The translations under genes were made by a program, and so were the position numbers. From the NCBI GenBank assembly GCA_024362935.1, contig JANCRA010000028.1:4500501-4564500 (forward strand): a stretch of 64,000 nucleotides of DNA. Reading direction: 5' to 3'. A model generated the notes under the pieces. The model was not told where the DNA came from, made no database searches, and saw nothing but the letters and a program-made list of their open reading frames with translations. The DNA comes from Setophaga petechia. Its lineage: Eukaryota > Chordata > Aves > Passeriformes > Parulidae. Below, piece after piece: positions 23,219-37,355 of this stretch (position 1 is the first letter of the stretch; each line of letters starts with the position of its first letter).

Positions 23219-26200
23219 ACCAACTCAAGGCCTTTGTTTACAATATAACTGCTGCAAAACAAACTCTGCAGCCAGAGAGCTACAAGTAAATAAAATCCTC
23301 TGCCTTTTGCTTTGTTAACAAAATACTATCATGCCTTAAGGATGTCTGGGGTTTTGCCCCCACAAAAATTTAATTGCCTAATCTTTCTTATCCAATCAGC
23401 ACAGTGTCCCAGTACTTTGCTTATCAGCTGCTTATTCCCAGAAACCTGCCCTGCCCTGATCCTCTCACTGCTGCTCCCCAAGTCACCTGCCAAAGCAGCT
23501 TCTTGTGTGGCCATGCCCAGAGTGGAGAGGGAGCAAAATCACCTGGAAGGGAAAGGCAAGGGAAAGGGGGAGGTATGTGATTGAATTACTTTCCCCTCCC
23601 TGCAGAAAACAAAGGCTGATTTGCCTTATGAGACCAAATTAACAATGCTCCTGCCTAAAAATATTCCAGAAAGCCTTCAGAAATGACCAAACACATTATT
23701 CCAGCTGAAGTTTGTCCTAATCCTCACCTCCATTGCTCCAGGTAGACACAGGCTGGTTCCAGAGCCTCCTAAAGTGCTCTGAGCTGCATCAATTTCCTCT
23801 TCAAGTCCTTTGTACCAACTGATATGTTCTGAAACACATCCATTTCTGTCACAGTACAGGTATTTAAAAGCCCTCCATCAACCTATTTTTACTTACAGCC
23901 CTTGCCCTCCTTCTCCCTTTCACACACACACTCTCAGAATAAGCAGGGAAAGCTTCCTGTTTTAATGCACACTTCCATCAGTAGCAAACAAGAGGTGTGA
24001 AAGGAAATCAGGCATGCAAGTCAGCTCATTCACAAATTAAGTGCCTATTCATTTGCAGGAGCACTGGAAGGCCCTGCCAAATAACAGGAGGTGAGCAGCA
24101 GTGCTTTTCTAGCAGCCTGGAAACACCTGGAGCAGGTAGATGAAGACACCCCCATTTCTCTGAGAAGCCATTTCAGGATCAACTCCTCCTGGCTGCTGCT
24201 CCCAGTTCCCAAGCACAAGGCAGACATCAGCATCAGCACCAACATTACAGTATTAATGACAAATAATAAACTTACAGGGTCACTGTGAGTGCTGATTATT
24301 TGGAGGAGTTTTTATGTGCTAGGTGGGAAAGCACAGAGAGGCTGTGCTGAGTTATCCCAAGGCATACAGCAGGTGTGAAAATGGACCTGGAATGGAAGAA
24401 TGGAGTGGACCCTGTGCATTCCTGTGTGCCTGCTGAAGGATCCTGACATGACTGAGCCCACCCCTGTCCTGTTAACCCTTGCTGTCCTGCTGCCAGCACC
24501 ACTGCCAGGGTGCAGCAGCTGCAGAGCACAGAGGCTCCTGCAGCAGGATCTGCCCCTGTGGGCTCTGGGCTAATAAAACAGCAACACTCCATGGCAGTGC
24601 CCAAAGCCAAGCCTGAGCTCTCTGTGCCTTCAGCCATTTATCCTAACACAGGGAAATAAAGTAGTGAAATCCAGATCTCAGTTGTACAATATAAACACTC
24701 TGCAACTGCCCTGCATTCACACTAACATGAAGAGACTTGAGCCCAGCTATTTTCCTTCCAAACTATACATTACTCAACTTTGATCAAGATATGCATATCC
24801 TTTCCTCTCTGAAACTTTTCTCCCCAAAATAAACATTCCTCTTTCACAATTTAATGTCTTTCTAGAAACCCACTACTAACATTTCACAGCACATTTGGAA
24901 AATAGATGCTTGCAGCCTATCAAGTAAAGCATTCTGCTTAAATTACACACTCCTCTTTCATGAAATTCCAGCATGTGGTTTTGCCTTCTCTCCATTGCTG
25001 GGTTTGCACTACAGAACACTGCAGGCCCATATTCTGCTTCATGTTAATCAACATAAACCCCATTAGTGTGTTGAGGAGCAGATAAAGATGGTCAGCCTTA
25101 TCACTGAGGGCTGAAAAGGGCAGAGAGATGGAGGTAAGGAAAGGCAGGGAAGGAATCCCTGCCTCTGGCCGGGGCACAGGTGATCTGTGTGCTAAGCAGA
25201 GCTCCAGGTCCTGACAGAGCCCTTAACTGCAATTCCTGAGTGTAAATGGAACCAGTCCATAATTGCTGTACAACCAAAGAGCCTTCCCCCAGACTCAAGA
25301 TGCATCCATGACTGCTTTAGTGAGCATCAAGACTTCAGTAAATTTTAGAGCTGAGCAGAAAAGTAAAAACACCAAGAGCTGAAAGTACCTTTGTCCTTGA
25401 GACTGACCTCCATCCACAGCTTCAGTGACCTCATAAGCCCCTGAAGATCTGAATAGTTGGTTAATTGCATTTATTTCTCATGTCCTCTTATTGAGGGATC
25501 CATGCTGAGGCTATGAGAGCAGTAACAGTCATAACAACAGCAGATGCCAAGAGGATAAAACTGATGCAAAAAGCAAACAAAGAGTAAGGTTAAATTTCTT
25601 TGGACTCCTAAAAAAACCCCAAACCCAACAAAACCAAGATGAAACCCAACTGAAATGATGAAAACCAGATCAAAGTGCAACTGACATCCATCTCTCCTTT
25701 CATCTCAGCATTTCAAGTTCTGAGATAAGATAAAAAACTATATATTCTTTCAGTTTATGACATAACAGTAAAACATATGGCATAAAATGAAGAGACTGGG
25801 TGCTAGCTGAACCTCAAAGCATGTAGCTAATGATTCCAAACCAGCCAAAGGCTCATAGCAATAGCTGATCCTTCCAGCAGCTGATAGGAATTATAGAGTA
25901 GGGCACATTATTTGGAAAATTCTTGGATTTTCCATAACAAACACCCCAGAATTGTTCCCACAGTATCTTGATCTCCCATATTGAAGTACTGCAGAAGAGG
26001 ACAGCCTGTTTCTCCAGCACACCCTTCTCCTGGATGGCTGCACTGCTTTCCACAGGGTACAAACTTACAGCTAACACCCAGCCCAGGTGCTGCCTCCACC
26101 TCCTGCACCCCTGCTCATCCTCACTCCTTCCCAGAGCTTTCTGTCCCAGCAAACCCAGAGCTGCTCATCCTCCCTGCCAGGCAGGAGCCTCCACCTCCAC

Positions 26201-29200
26201 CAAACAGAGAAAAACCAGGCTGAAGAGTTTGAAGTGCTCAAAATTCCAGCTCAGAAAGAGAGAGCTGCCCATGGCCAACATTTCTAAAGGCAAAATTACA
26301 GCATGTGGGAATTACAGATCTGCAGGCAAACCAGCAATTTGTGAGGAATTCAAGTCACCAGAAGCGACAAATGAGGACCACAACGCTAACAAAATTAGAC
26401 ACAGTCTCCTTTTAACCCCATCTCTATTTTAAGAGTTTGGGTTTTTTTTAAAGAGAGGGTTTGTATTTATTTTGTTGTTAAAGTTTCTATGACATTGGGC
26501 TGAGACTGTTTAAGAACAATGTTCTTCCATCATTTACTCTCTTTCCTTAGGATGTGTAAAATTATGCCCATGCCTGTACAAGGGGGTTTCTCTCAGCCCT
26601 TGAACAGTGACAGAGTCACCCAGCAAAGATAAAATTCAGTAGCCACATGAAAGTTTCAAACATGCTGCTTGACTGAAGGCTGTCAGCTCTGGGATTTTTT
26701 TTTAGGTTCCCTTGCATTCTTCAGTCTTCTGGCAACTGGAGGCAATACTAGAATCAAAAGGCAGCTCTTTCCCAGTGAGATTCTCACTCATCTACAAGTC
26801 AATAGACTGAACTATGGAAAAACAAAACAAGAACCGAGCCAATTTCCACCCTCTCCACTCAATAACAATAAAATCACACAACAGCATCTTTAAAACTCTG
26901 CCTGTTCATTTGGATAATTACTCTAACAGCCCATCTAAGCATGGCCTCAGCCCTGTCCCCAATGGAGAGACCAAAACCTGAAAGAGAAGGAGGAAACAGC
27001 TCATCTGCTGAACACAATGTTCGGAAATGTGAGGTGAACATTCCTCACCACAGCAAGATAAATGTTCCCACCCCACAAAGAAAGGGTTCATATTTCATAT
27101 ATTTGCCATTGTTTGAGCTTGCTTGTACATAAGCAACTACATTTAGCAATTATTAATGGGAGAGACTGAGCAGCTAAAAAGATTATCAGGTTTTTAACAA
27201 AGCAACAGCAGAATCAATGAGGGAGGCTACACCCTGCTCAGTTCCACTAATGTTCTCCAGTTCCAGCAGAGAGACACCTTTCCATGGGTACTGTTACCTG
27301 TAACACCCACTCATGGGATGTGCATCATCTGCTGCACAAACAAAAATTACCCATCACAGGAGAAGTTATCCACAGTGAGGGATCTGCAGCAATGAACTCC
27401 AAAGGATGCCAAACACCACCAATTTAGTGCTTAATCTCAGCAGGGCTCATACATAGATCCCCTGTGCTCATCCTGTCCCACTGGTGTCTTCAGTGGTAGA
27501 AAGGCAGCGGATACTCATCTGTATGGAACCACAGAATTCTGGATTGAAACAAGTCAGTACTTTGAAACATGAAATATTTCAATGAGATGGCTTTGTGACA
27601 TAAGGAAATACCCTGTAGGTAGTGATGGAGATGGTGCTTTTGGACTGGTTTGACTCCAAGGAGTTCATCAGGCAGTGAAGAGCACAGAGGAAGGACTTGC
27701 ACAGCCTGGCAAGTCTCACAGCCTGGTGCCTGTCCCACACTCATGTGCTGCTGCATCCCCACCCTGCCCAGACAGCAGCTGCTGTGGCTGGCACAGGGAA
27801 AGGGCAGCAGTCTTGTACTCAGGGAAGGCACAATGCCCAAGGATCTCAATAGAAACAGCAAGAAAGGCTTTACCCACCTACAAAGGGTTTCAAAGAGAAG
27901 TCTGCAGTGTTGCATGAGTGACTGCTCCAGCTCCAATGACACAGCATCCTCACACAGCTATCACTGCCCAGCAAGTGCTGCCTTTATGTGTTTAACAGAA
28001 ACCTCCTAACACTGCCTGCTCTAGCTTTCACTATGTGCTCTGAAAGCACTCTTCTACTGGACCCTTACAAAAATAATGCAGAGTGTTTATGGACAAAGAC
28101 AAGCTTCAGAAGGCTGGCAAGGAATTAAGTGTCCTTAGAACTATTAATTGAGATGGAAGGAACAGGGAACACTTATCAGCACAGGCTGCTGGCACACGAG
28201 GTCACAGCAGCAGCCAGACACGGCAGGTGCGAGCGATGAAATCTGTGTGCACGTTCTGCAGGGACAGCTTCAAACAGAGCTGCTCTTTGCTGTGGCTGCT
28301 GCTGCTGGTTAATTTGATCCCACACAAGTGAGAGCCAGGGGAGGGAGGGGAGGGAAGCAAGGACAGGAGCAGGACCCTGGGGCACTCATGCAGAGGCACT
28401 GGGTGCCCACAGCTGCGGTCTGAGCGCGGGCCCTGCGCAGGAGCCCCGGGAATCACAGGGGCACCAGGGAGCTGACACGGCACGAGCCTCTGCGAGACAC
28501 AAAATGACTCCTTTCCCCTCAGCAAACCACATGCCACATAGCAATTTGGAGTGGAAAGATGCTATTCTGGATTTAAAGGGAAAGGAATCTGCTAAAAGAA
28601 ACAGATCCTGGAGCAGGAGGGTCTGCATTCCCCGTGTGAACACCCCTCACACACACTGAGACGCCTGGTCCCTGACACTGCTGGGTGCCACATTCCTCCA
28701 GCTTCCCACCAACCAAGCTTCTCCCACGACCTGGCTTTCTAAGAACTGCCAGAGACTCTTCTGTAACAATAATCTTAACCTGAAATTATCCAAAGCATGC
28801 TCTCGCTCCCCTCTAGCCCTGAAATCTTATAGAAGAAGCCTGTCCTTTAAAAGACAGAATAATTCAGCCTCTACTGAATCCTGGGTTAAAAGAAAAAATA
28901 ACCAAAGCAAAAAACCCAGAGTCTAGAATCAGGTCCTCCAGACTAAGCCTAAGAATATCACCAAAGAAAAATTTCTCTTGTTGGGATATTTAGATACAAT
29001 ATATTTTTAAGTCTACCTTAAAATTGTTATGACACTACCTACCAGAGTCTAATTATACTTTCGTAATTATATGTATTAATATCTAAAGTGTGTAATTACA
29101 AAGGAGCCGATATATTTTAGAAATGCCATACTTATAAACCTATTTTTTTTAATAGAAACTTCCTGCATGACTTTAAGATCTGTATTTTAGTTCTTCTGTC

Positions 29201-32200
29201 TTGATGACTCAATACCAGCAGAGGCAACTGGAGTCCACATGTTTGAATGGAAGCTGCAAACAGGGATTTTCTATATTATGTCAAAGGCATTGATCACAAA
29301 AACCACCAAAACCTTGGTCCTGCAGAATAAACACCTGAAAACAGTGGAGAAATAAAATAATAAATAATAATAAATTTTCTTCTTAGCAGCTTCCTTCATT
29401 AAAGCAAAAACTTTCATGCATTTATTTTAATCTACAGAGAGAACTGGAGCACTGAAAAATAGAGATCTTGGTGATTAATGGAATTTACAAACATCTTAAT
29501 TATCAGACCAGTGATACAAACCTACTAACTAATGGTGTCCACTCCATGGCTGAGCCTGCCTGCTGTTTTCTGGACAGAGAGCACAGGTGGAACATCCATG
29601 AGTGCCTGCACAATGGAGCTCTCCCACTGCTGGGCTCAGGCTGTGCACACAGAGCTCTGCTGCAGGCAGCAGTGGCCCAGGAAATCTCTCCCACTCGGGA
29701 CTGAAGTGGTTTGTGCTTCAATTGCACAAGTCTGAGTGAATAAAACCAAACATCATCAGCTTACAAAGCCCAGTAATTTCTAAATGGTGATGAATGTATT
29801 CCCCATTCATGTAGAAAATGAGAAGGGATGGTATAATAGAGCTTGACTAAATATTTTAATCAAAAATGTTAAATCCTGATTCAGATTTGATTGCATCTGC
29901 TTACAGACAGAGACCTTCCTCCAGCCACTCACATAACTTCTGGTTTTATTCAAACATCAGCTCCACTTCTGATTTATTCTTGTTAAGTGGCTTTCAGCAA
30001 TGCAATGATTTAAATGCACACTTGAGAGGCAAATGTAAGCTTGCAATAAGGTGCAGTTTGACATTTAAACCATTACATATTTTTGAACATAATATGACTA
30101 CTAGAAGCATTACAAACTTTGGCCACTTCCAGATAGAAGTTTAAAAAGCTCAATGAAATGCAGACCAAAAGTGATTTATTTCTCTTTTCTCCAGCAACTG
30201 TTGCACCTGTCTTGATTCACAGCTCAAAACCCTGAAAATTTTGGTAGCTTTGTAATAACATAAAGTACTGCCACTGCACCTTAAACAGCTGGAATTGTCA
30301 ACATGTAAGAGATGAAAATTTTGACTACTTAAAAATATGTTTCATGAAGGAAATAGCAAGTGACCCTGAACTTTAGCAGATCTGCCAAGACCCTTCTATA
30401 ATGAAATGATGAAGAGAACTCGTTAATTTTATTGCCTTTGCAGCTCTTCTGTACAGTTCAAGGTACACCCCAGAGCTGAAAAGCACACAGCAACAGATGC
30501 TGGGGAGGTGTTGCTAACTGCTCCTGAGCATCCAGCACCTCTGTACCTGTAAAAAGGAGATTAAATAAACACAGAGGTAAGGAAATAAAGTTATTTCCTC
30601 AATATACTAAGAAATGCTGTTGGAGAGAAGGGCAAGGGAGGAGAGCAGGAGATTTATTCACTCTGTGGGGCACCAGTGGCTCCCAACAACCTCATGTTCT
30701 GACCAGGGACTCAAGGTTTTCCACTGGGGATTGAGTAATTGCTTGTGCAGTCTGTATGTAAGTGCAGATGAGCACAAGCACCACAATTCCTCTCATTTCG
30801 AGGGGAAAAAAATCTTCCTTGTCTTAATACCAGCTGGGAATAAAACAGGCAAACACCAGATATGAACTGATCAGCACATTGTTCTCACAGTCAAAAATCA
30901 ATGACTAGAAGCCAACATTTGGCATTTTCTGTACTTGTTATAGGAAAGTCATCATGGAGAGATTAATGTTGGCCCTTCCAAGCACTATTACTCAGGTACT
31001 TTGGTACTTCTGAGTTATAAATTCCTGGAAAATTGCAAAGGTAAAAAAAGAAGTCTCATATCCTAATACTGTTACATTAAATAATTTTTTGTCCTCTGTC
31101 TTCTCTTCCCATGAGAAAAGGAACTAACACATCCAAGACAGAGCTGATCAGGAACTGTCAGTTTTAATCAGAGCACTGTAGCTGTCAGTCACCATTGGCC
31201 CTTGGGTATTTTGTTTCCTGAATATATAAAAGATTGTTATCCTGAAAGTTAGTCAGCATTTCTGGCTGCTGGACGGAAATAACAAGACTATTAGAAATGT
31301 TTTAACACTGGTATAAGTGCAGCAGAATTTGAGTTCTAATAGCTCAGCACACCAACACAGGCAATGACCCCTCTTTATGAGCCACACTTCTGCAATAGAA
31401 ATAATTTCTCCTTATTGCATAGTTTGCACTGTTGGTATTTATTAATAGTGTTGCAATTCTGTATTAATTATTATTTAGCACTGAGAACACGCCTGAAACT
31501 GCACAAAATTAGTGCCTGGCCCAAAGTGCTTAAGGAGCTCTGATTCAGCATCCCATAAGCAACATTTCATCCAGCAACCTGCCCAGGGACTGAGGCCTGG
31601 GCAGCAGTGGCACTTGGTCAGCTGATGTCACATCAAATTATTCACATCCTACAGCTTGGGACAGCCCAGCCCCAGTGGGTCTGGCTGGGGCAAAGTTTAC
31701 AGGCACCAGTCTGATGGAAAAAACACCACACACTAAAGGCAATGTGAAAATGAGAATACAGTATCTTATGCAAAATTCTCAGAAAAGAAATCCTGTCATA
31801 GTCTCCCATTTTCAAATGAAAAGTCTCACTGAAGAGGAACAGAGCAAGAGCACACAGTGATTTGTGAACTTCCCAAACTGCCCACCTGGTAGGAAAGCTG
31901 TGCTAAAGCAGCTGCCTAAGCCAGAATTAAAAGCAAAACTTCCAAGGTCATCACCACCACACAGCACAAATCATGAAATGCAAACGTGACAGGCAGAGAG
32001 AAGTGAAAATCACAAATCAACTGCAGGGCAAGACCCCCCCTCCACCTTTCAGATCCATCCTGCTTTGTTGGCAAACCCTCCTGAGGGATCACTTCTCTGC
32101 AATGAGAATATGCAGAGAGCACAGATCAGCAAATCCCAGGACAGCCATGGGAATCAGAGGTAACCTTCAGGCAGGTTTCACTCAGGCCCTCAGACTTCAC

Positions 32201-35200
32201 ACAGACACCAGTCCTGTTGCCACTGCCAGTTCACCCATTTTTGTTGTTTTCCACACTGCCAAGAACACAGAGCTGTGTTCTAAGACAATAATGACATGTT
32301 ACTAATACAAATAGGGAAAATAGGAAGCTATGAAACAAATAATTAACTGTGATCTGTTATTTACATAATTATTGGCAGAAGCCTGAACAAGGAGTAAGAT
32401 GGATTACTGCAGTTTTGGTTCAGTGCAGCCTTAAAATAAAAAAATTAAACAAAAAAATCATCACATGCCAAGGCTGAAAGGATTTTCATTCCAGCATGGG
32501 GTTCTCTCACTCTGCCAGCCAAACTCCAAGCTGTTACTGCAGCTATTCTCCAAATAAACACTGGGCTTTTCCCTCTGCTCTTCTGTTCAGCTACTGCAGT
32601 TGCTGGCCACCAGCAGAAGCATAGAAATATATTTAAAAAGAAAAAGAAACAAACAAGAAATCTCTATAGGAGATAATATTGCTCACCAACAACATAATCC
32701 TGGTATGTTGATATTGCTCAAGCCTGAACTTAGGAAAGGCAAGGCATAAAGCCTGGGTTTTTTTCTGTATTCCTCTCCCTTCTCTAAAGCTAAAATTGCT
32801 CTATGATTTCAGCTGTGGCAGGAGATCAGTTCTGGAGAAGGAGGATTGATTGATACCTCAAAACAAGAAGTACAGAAGAGGTGGGATGTTGTTCTCACAA
32901 CGTGCTCCATTGCTGTCTAGAAGTTTCAGCCTGACAGAAGAATTCAGTAATTTTATATAGTGAGAGATAACGTGGTGCTTCCAGCCATGCCTTGTGCAGA
33001 GGCTCCCCTGAAACACTGAGCACCATGAAGAGTGGACAGAGCCAGCAGAGCATCCTGCACAGCTCCTTCAGGAGCCTTCCAAAAAAACCTTCAGCCACCT
33101 CTGACTGGTGACAGCTCCAGAGTCATGACCACAAGTGGGGATGATTCCACATCCCTTCAGTCAGCCAGGACCCCTTGCATTCTCATCCTCCTGGTTTTTC
33201 ACATGCTGCTGTAAAACCAGGAGCACGGATATCAGTGCTCCCTCCCTTTCACTTCCTTTCCCTGCAACCCTACAGAAATAGCTGGGTTACATCAGACAAA
33301 AACACTCAAAATAACAATGAAAACAGATGTGTCAAGAAAAGAAAAGCCATGCATGAGATGCCTGCTGTGCTCACAGTTCAGCAGTTCTAGGTGGGGCACT
33401 CATTTAGTCAATGAATTGCAGGGTGAGAGGTTTTACAGCAGCAGAGTCAAAGGGGGCATCTAATAGTTAAGAACTCAGTAGTAATGACTGGGGATTGTTG
33501 TTTGGTTCAGGTTCTTTGGGGGTTTCTTTCTCTTATTTTGCCCCTACCTGTCTCAGATTCGCCTCTTGATTTTCAGACCAAGAATTTCAGACCAGTTCAC
33601 CAAAAATGCAATTTACAGGAGAGGTCCATGCCAAGATGTGTATTCAAAACTTTTCTGGAAACCATGAGGTGTTGTTCACCTCACTTACACCTCTCTGGGC
33701 TCTGAGCCCAAGCCCATTTTGCTCAGTTCCTATTAACTTCCCTGGCCCCTTAGGCACCTCACAGCTTCTTTGTAGAACTCATTTTGCACACACACATTTT
33801 TTCTAGAACACTCATCACCCTACATCCATAGTGCCAATTTCCACAAAACTCTCTCAGCCAGAAGGGCACCATCCTCCTTTAACCATTTCCAACAGACACC
33901 TTCACCTTTTCTCCTGTGATGCTCATCATTTTTGGAAGATGCTGTTTGTAAACTCTTGTTGAAAGCTTCCCTTTTCTTCCCTCAAGTCTCTCCTCACCCC
34001 TTGGCTATATTGCCTACCAAAAAGCCACATCTGCTCATCTTCTGGGACCCTCCCACTGACCAGGGCTGTCTCTTGTGTCCCTCTGACTCTCCACCCTTGG
34101 CCTGCAGCTCTCTGATATATCTTGGAGATATGGAGATAGATGTGGACCATAAATGCTTTGGAGGCACCACCTGATTCCATAGAAACTGCACAACAATGTC
34201 CTGGTCTATAATGCACATCAAGCACTGATGATGCAAACAGGCAACTCAGAAGAGTTCTGATATCTGGAGTTCCTAATTTTTACCTGTCAAAGAAAGTCAT
34301 GGTTTCCCACTGAATCTCCTGAAGAGGTACCAGGAGCTATTTCTGATAGTTTTAAGGAACCTCAAGACCTTTACAAACCTTATTTGATGTGATACATTAT
34401 AACACCTTTCAACCACGAGTTCCTCAGCAATTGAAACACCAAGCAAGAGCTATGGGATTTTGTGTTACAGGAAAAGTCACCAGTTTTTAACAGTATCTGT
34501 TCAAATTTATAACCCATCATGCCACGTCATCAGCAGCTCATTTGCTTCTCATGCACAGTGTACCAGAAAAAATGAAGAGTAAATGTTCTCAGTCAGTCCC
34601 ATTTATTAGAATTTAACCCTCTTGCAGCTTGGTGTGGTATTTGAAAAGTCTGAAGGAATGATTACAGATTTCCCACACTTTTGACCAGAGAAGCTTTATC
34701 ACAAAGCTGCTGGTGTTGACAGTCACAGAGATCAAGGGACTAGTAAGATCATTACATTATTCTTAAGAACACACTCAATATTTATGAGTATATTAACTCC
34801 ATGTAATAAAGGCCACATTCTCTGGCTGTGATGCCTTGGATGCTTTGGGGATAAAATTAATCAACATGCATGAAAGAGGATCTCAGAGTCAAACAGGAAA
34901 ATCTGCACATAATAACAAAGATAGTTAGTATCTGGCAAACCTACAGCACAAGGAAGAAAAAAATACTATGATTAAACATAATAAGACTTCACTTGAAATG
35001 TAAAATACTCTGGAACAAATCCTGCCAACTCGCATAAGAATCAGCAAACAGGAAGCAGCAGCCTTTGCAATAAAGCTCAACACACAGGGAAAACAACACT
35101 GGAGAACAAGATGCTGTGGCACAGTCCCCATCACTGTGCTGCACAGCACTTTCTGTCTCCTGCTTTTGAAGTGCATGAGGTTCAAGTCTAATTTCTGCTC

Positions 35201-35857
35201 CCAAAGCAGGACTTGTTGAATTTGAGTCAGTAGCAGGTCCCTGCTGCCCAAGTAAAACACTGTCATCCTTTCACACACTCTCATGTGTGAGCTGGCAGCA
35301 CTGCTGCCTCAAGTGCATTCTGTCAGTATCATTTTCTAATATTTTCCAGCATTACAGCCCTTCCAGAGCTGTGTCCTGGGTGCTTGCACTGCCTCTTAAT
35401 ACTTCCCTCCCTGAAGCCATGAGCACTGAGCGTGGTCTGGTTACAAGGGGAGAAGGGGCTCTTTTTATCCCATTCCATGTGAATTCCCTGACTATATTCA
35501 CTAATAAACCCTCAATGGGGCACTGTGTTACTATCAGAAATGTGAGCTCACAAGCAAAAAGAAGCAGTTTTGGCTCACAACCTCTTGAATGTCTTTGCAC
35601 TTGAGAGTTAGTGCTGAACCTTTCCTAACCCTTCAGCTGCAGTCTGTACTACATAGTTGTAAACTTGACTTTCAGCTTTCAGCGATCATTTGCATGTGTG
35701 TATCTTCAAAGAATGGCATTTGATTTGCAACTATGTGTTGTAATGAGAGGCTAATTAACACAAATACAGTTATTAGCAAGTTGCAGACATTTAAAGGACA
35801 AAACCAGCAGACCAAAGTCTGTGACGTTCTGTGTGACAGGGATGGAGAACCTCAAGG
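23219..35857. other. Large intronic stretch without recognised genes
   Basis: About 12.6 kb of intron 1. Apart from a weak ancient-repeat candidate at 31425-31545, I found no identifiable gene, RNA gene or intact transposon. Open frames such as 25968-26432 (plus), 27490-27942 (minus) and 27650-28009 (plus) are compositionally ordinary and overlap on opposite strands. A small GC-richer patch near 28200-28480 does not reach CpG-island density. Confidence 0.6.
31425..31545 (+). mobile_element. Possible ancient interspersed repeat (MIR/L3-type tail)
   Basis: GTATTAATTATTATTTAGCA CTGAGAACACGCCTGAAACT, then GTGCCTGGCCCAAAGTGCTT AAGGAG, resemble the widespread amniote repeat segment TATTATTTGT..AGCACCTA..CCCTGCCCCAAAGAGCTTA. 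The match is short and weak. Confidence 0.3.
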
Positions 35858-36050
35858 ATGAACTGATACCAGCCAAGGCTCTGCCACTAACTCCATTACC
35901 ACAGGCAAATCACCAACATTCTGCAACTTGGTTTCTTTCCCCTTCTGTAGTGGGATAGTGAGACTCATTTACTTTGCTGGGTAGTTCTCCAGCTTAATTA
36001 AATCGTTACCTTTAAATTAAAGCACTACAGAAATGCCAGGAAGTAGCATC
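35858..36050 (+). mobile_element. Ancient MIR-like SINE remnant
   Basis: CCAAGGCTCTGCCACTAACTCC, CAGGCAAATCACCAACATTC, TGCAACTTGGTTTCTTTCCC CTTCTGTAGTGGGATAGTGA, TTTACTTTGCTGGGTAGTT, TTAATTAAATCG and TAAAGCACTACAGAAATGCCA follow the MIR order (CTCTGCCACT..GGCAAGTCAC..CAGTTTCCCCATCTGTAAAATGGG..TTAAT..AAAGCGC). It is the better preserved of the two MIR candidates. Confidence 0.75.
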
Positions 36051-37200
36051 TGAATTAGAAGGTGGAGGTGCCACCCCAATGAAGCAAGACTTTTTTCATC
36101 GTCAACAGCAGGCACAGTAAAAGGTCACCCATGGTATAATTGTGAAACCACATTCCAAGCTTCTGAAGGCAAGATGACTTTTCCCAAAACTTCATTAAGG
36201 AAGAAGATATGTCCTAGCATCATGGGATGGCTGAAATCCTGCAGTTTCACAGGAAACCTGCAATGCTTTCATTACTTTTGTTTGCCCCTTGTTTGCTATC
36301 CCAATAGCAGCAAAACATCACAGCTTTTGAAAGAATGCTTTCTCCACAGGCAGCCTTATCAGTATGGTCAAAGACCTATTAGGAAAATTGCAGAGGATCA
36401 TTTCCCTTCAAGTTGGTAATGCTCAGCACTGATTGAATTTTCAATCTTTTCTTTACAAGAGCCACAGTAACAGCACGGGCACTTTTTGTCTGGGACAGCT
36501 TCTCCCAAGTATCAGTATGTTCCAAGATACTCCACACAGGCTGGAGATTTCCAACTCTTTGTAAACATAAGGACCTTATTGAAATACCCACTGCTACTGT
36601 GCAGACTCTTTATTTTTAAGTACTGGAAGAAACTCATTCTGAAAACATTAAGAAACAGGCCAGTCCTCAGTGGAGGCCCATTTTCATCATGTATTCCCAA
36701 AAAAGCTGCAAACTTAGTGTCAAGTGTGAAGCTGTGTATGCCCTGTATCTTGGAAACTGCACTCAAGCTCTGTCCCAGATACCAAAAAGGCATATCCCAT
36801 CACAAACTCATTTAGTCCATACTGGGAAGTCATTAAACCCAAACCAGGAAAACAGGCAGCTACTTCCTTGTGTGTTGCACTTGAAAAAAAAATTACCCAA
36901 AACAAACTCATTATACACAATGTTTATGTGTCCAGAGTGTAAACACCAAGAAACAACACATTTGCTGTTTGCTTTGTAGCAATGCAAAAGCTTTTACTTT
37001 TAAGGGCAAGATGTGCTATAGGACAGGTCAGCCTAGTTCTTCCTATTACATAAGATGCTCTTACATTGACTGGATACATGTTATCCAGTTTCTGTGAGGC
37101 TGTGTTAGAAAACAGTGGAAGATACTCAGGAAATTGCACCTGCAAATAGCTCTGTATATGATTTTCCCCCAGTAAATAAATACATAATTGCATATACTGG

Positions 37201-37202
<2 letters not shown>
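36051..37202. other. Intronic sequence with no recognised feature
   Basis: Ordinary AT-rich intronic DNA between the MIR-like element and the AC/AT microsatellite. Short ORFs occur on both strands and none is recognisable. Confidence 0.6.
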
Positions 37203-37249
<47 letters not shown>

Positions 37250-37298
37250 AAAAATTGCAATTTTTGTATGTTATATATATATGCACATATATATACAA

Positions 37299-37347
<49 letters not shown>

Positions 37348-37355
37348 CACACACT
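37203..37355. repeat. Compound AC/AT microsatellite
   Basis: An (AC)n run of about 41 bp (37203-37243) is followed by a short unique spacer, then alternating TA, CA and TATACA runs to about 37355. Open frames here encode only repeated His/Thr or Tyr/Ile and are not real. The tract is alternating purine-pyrimidine throughout. Confidence 0.95.
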
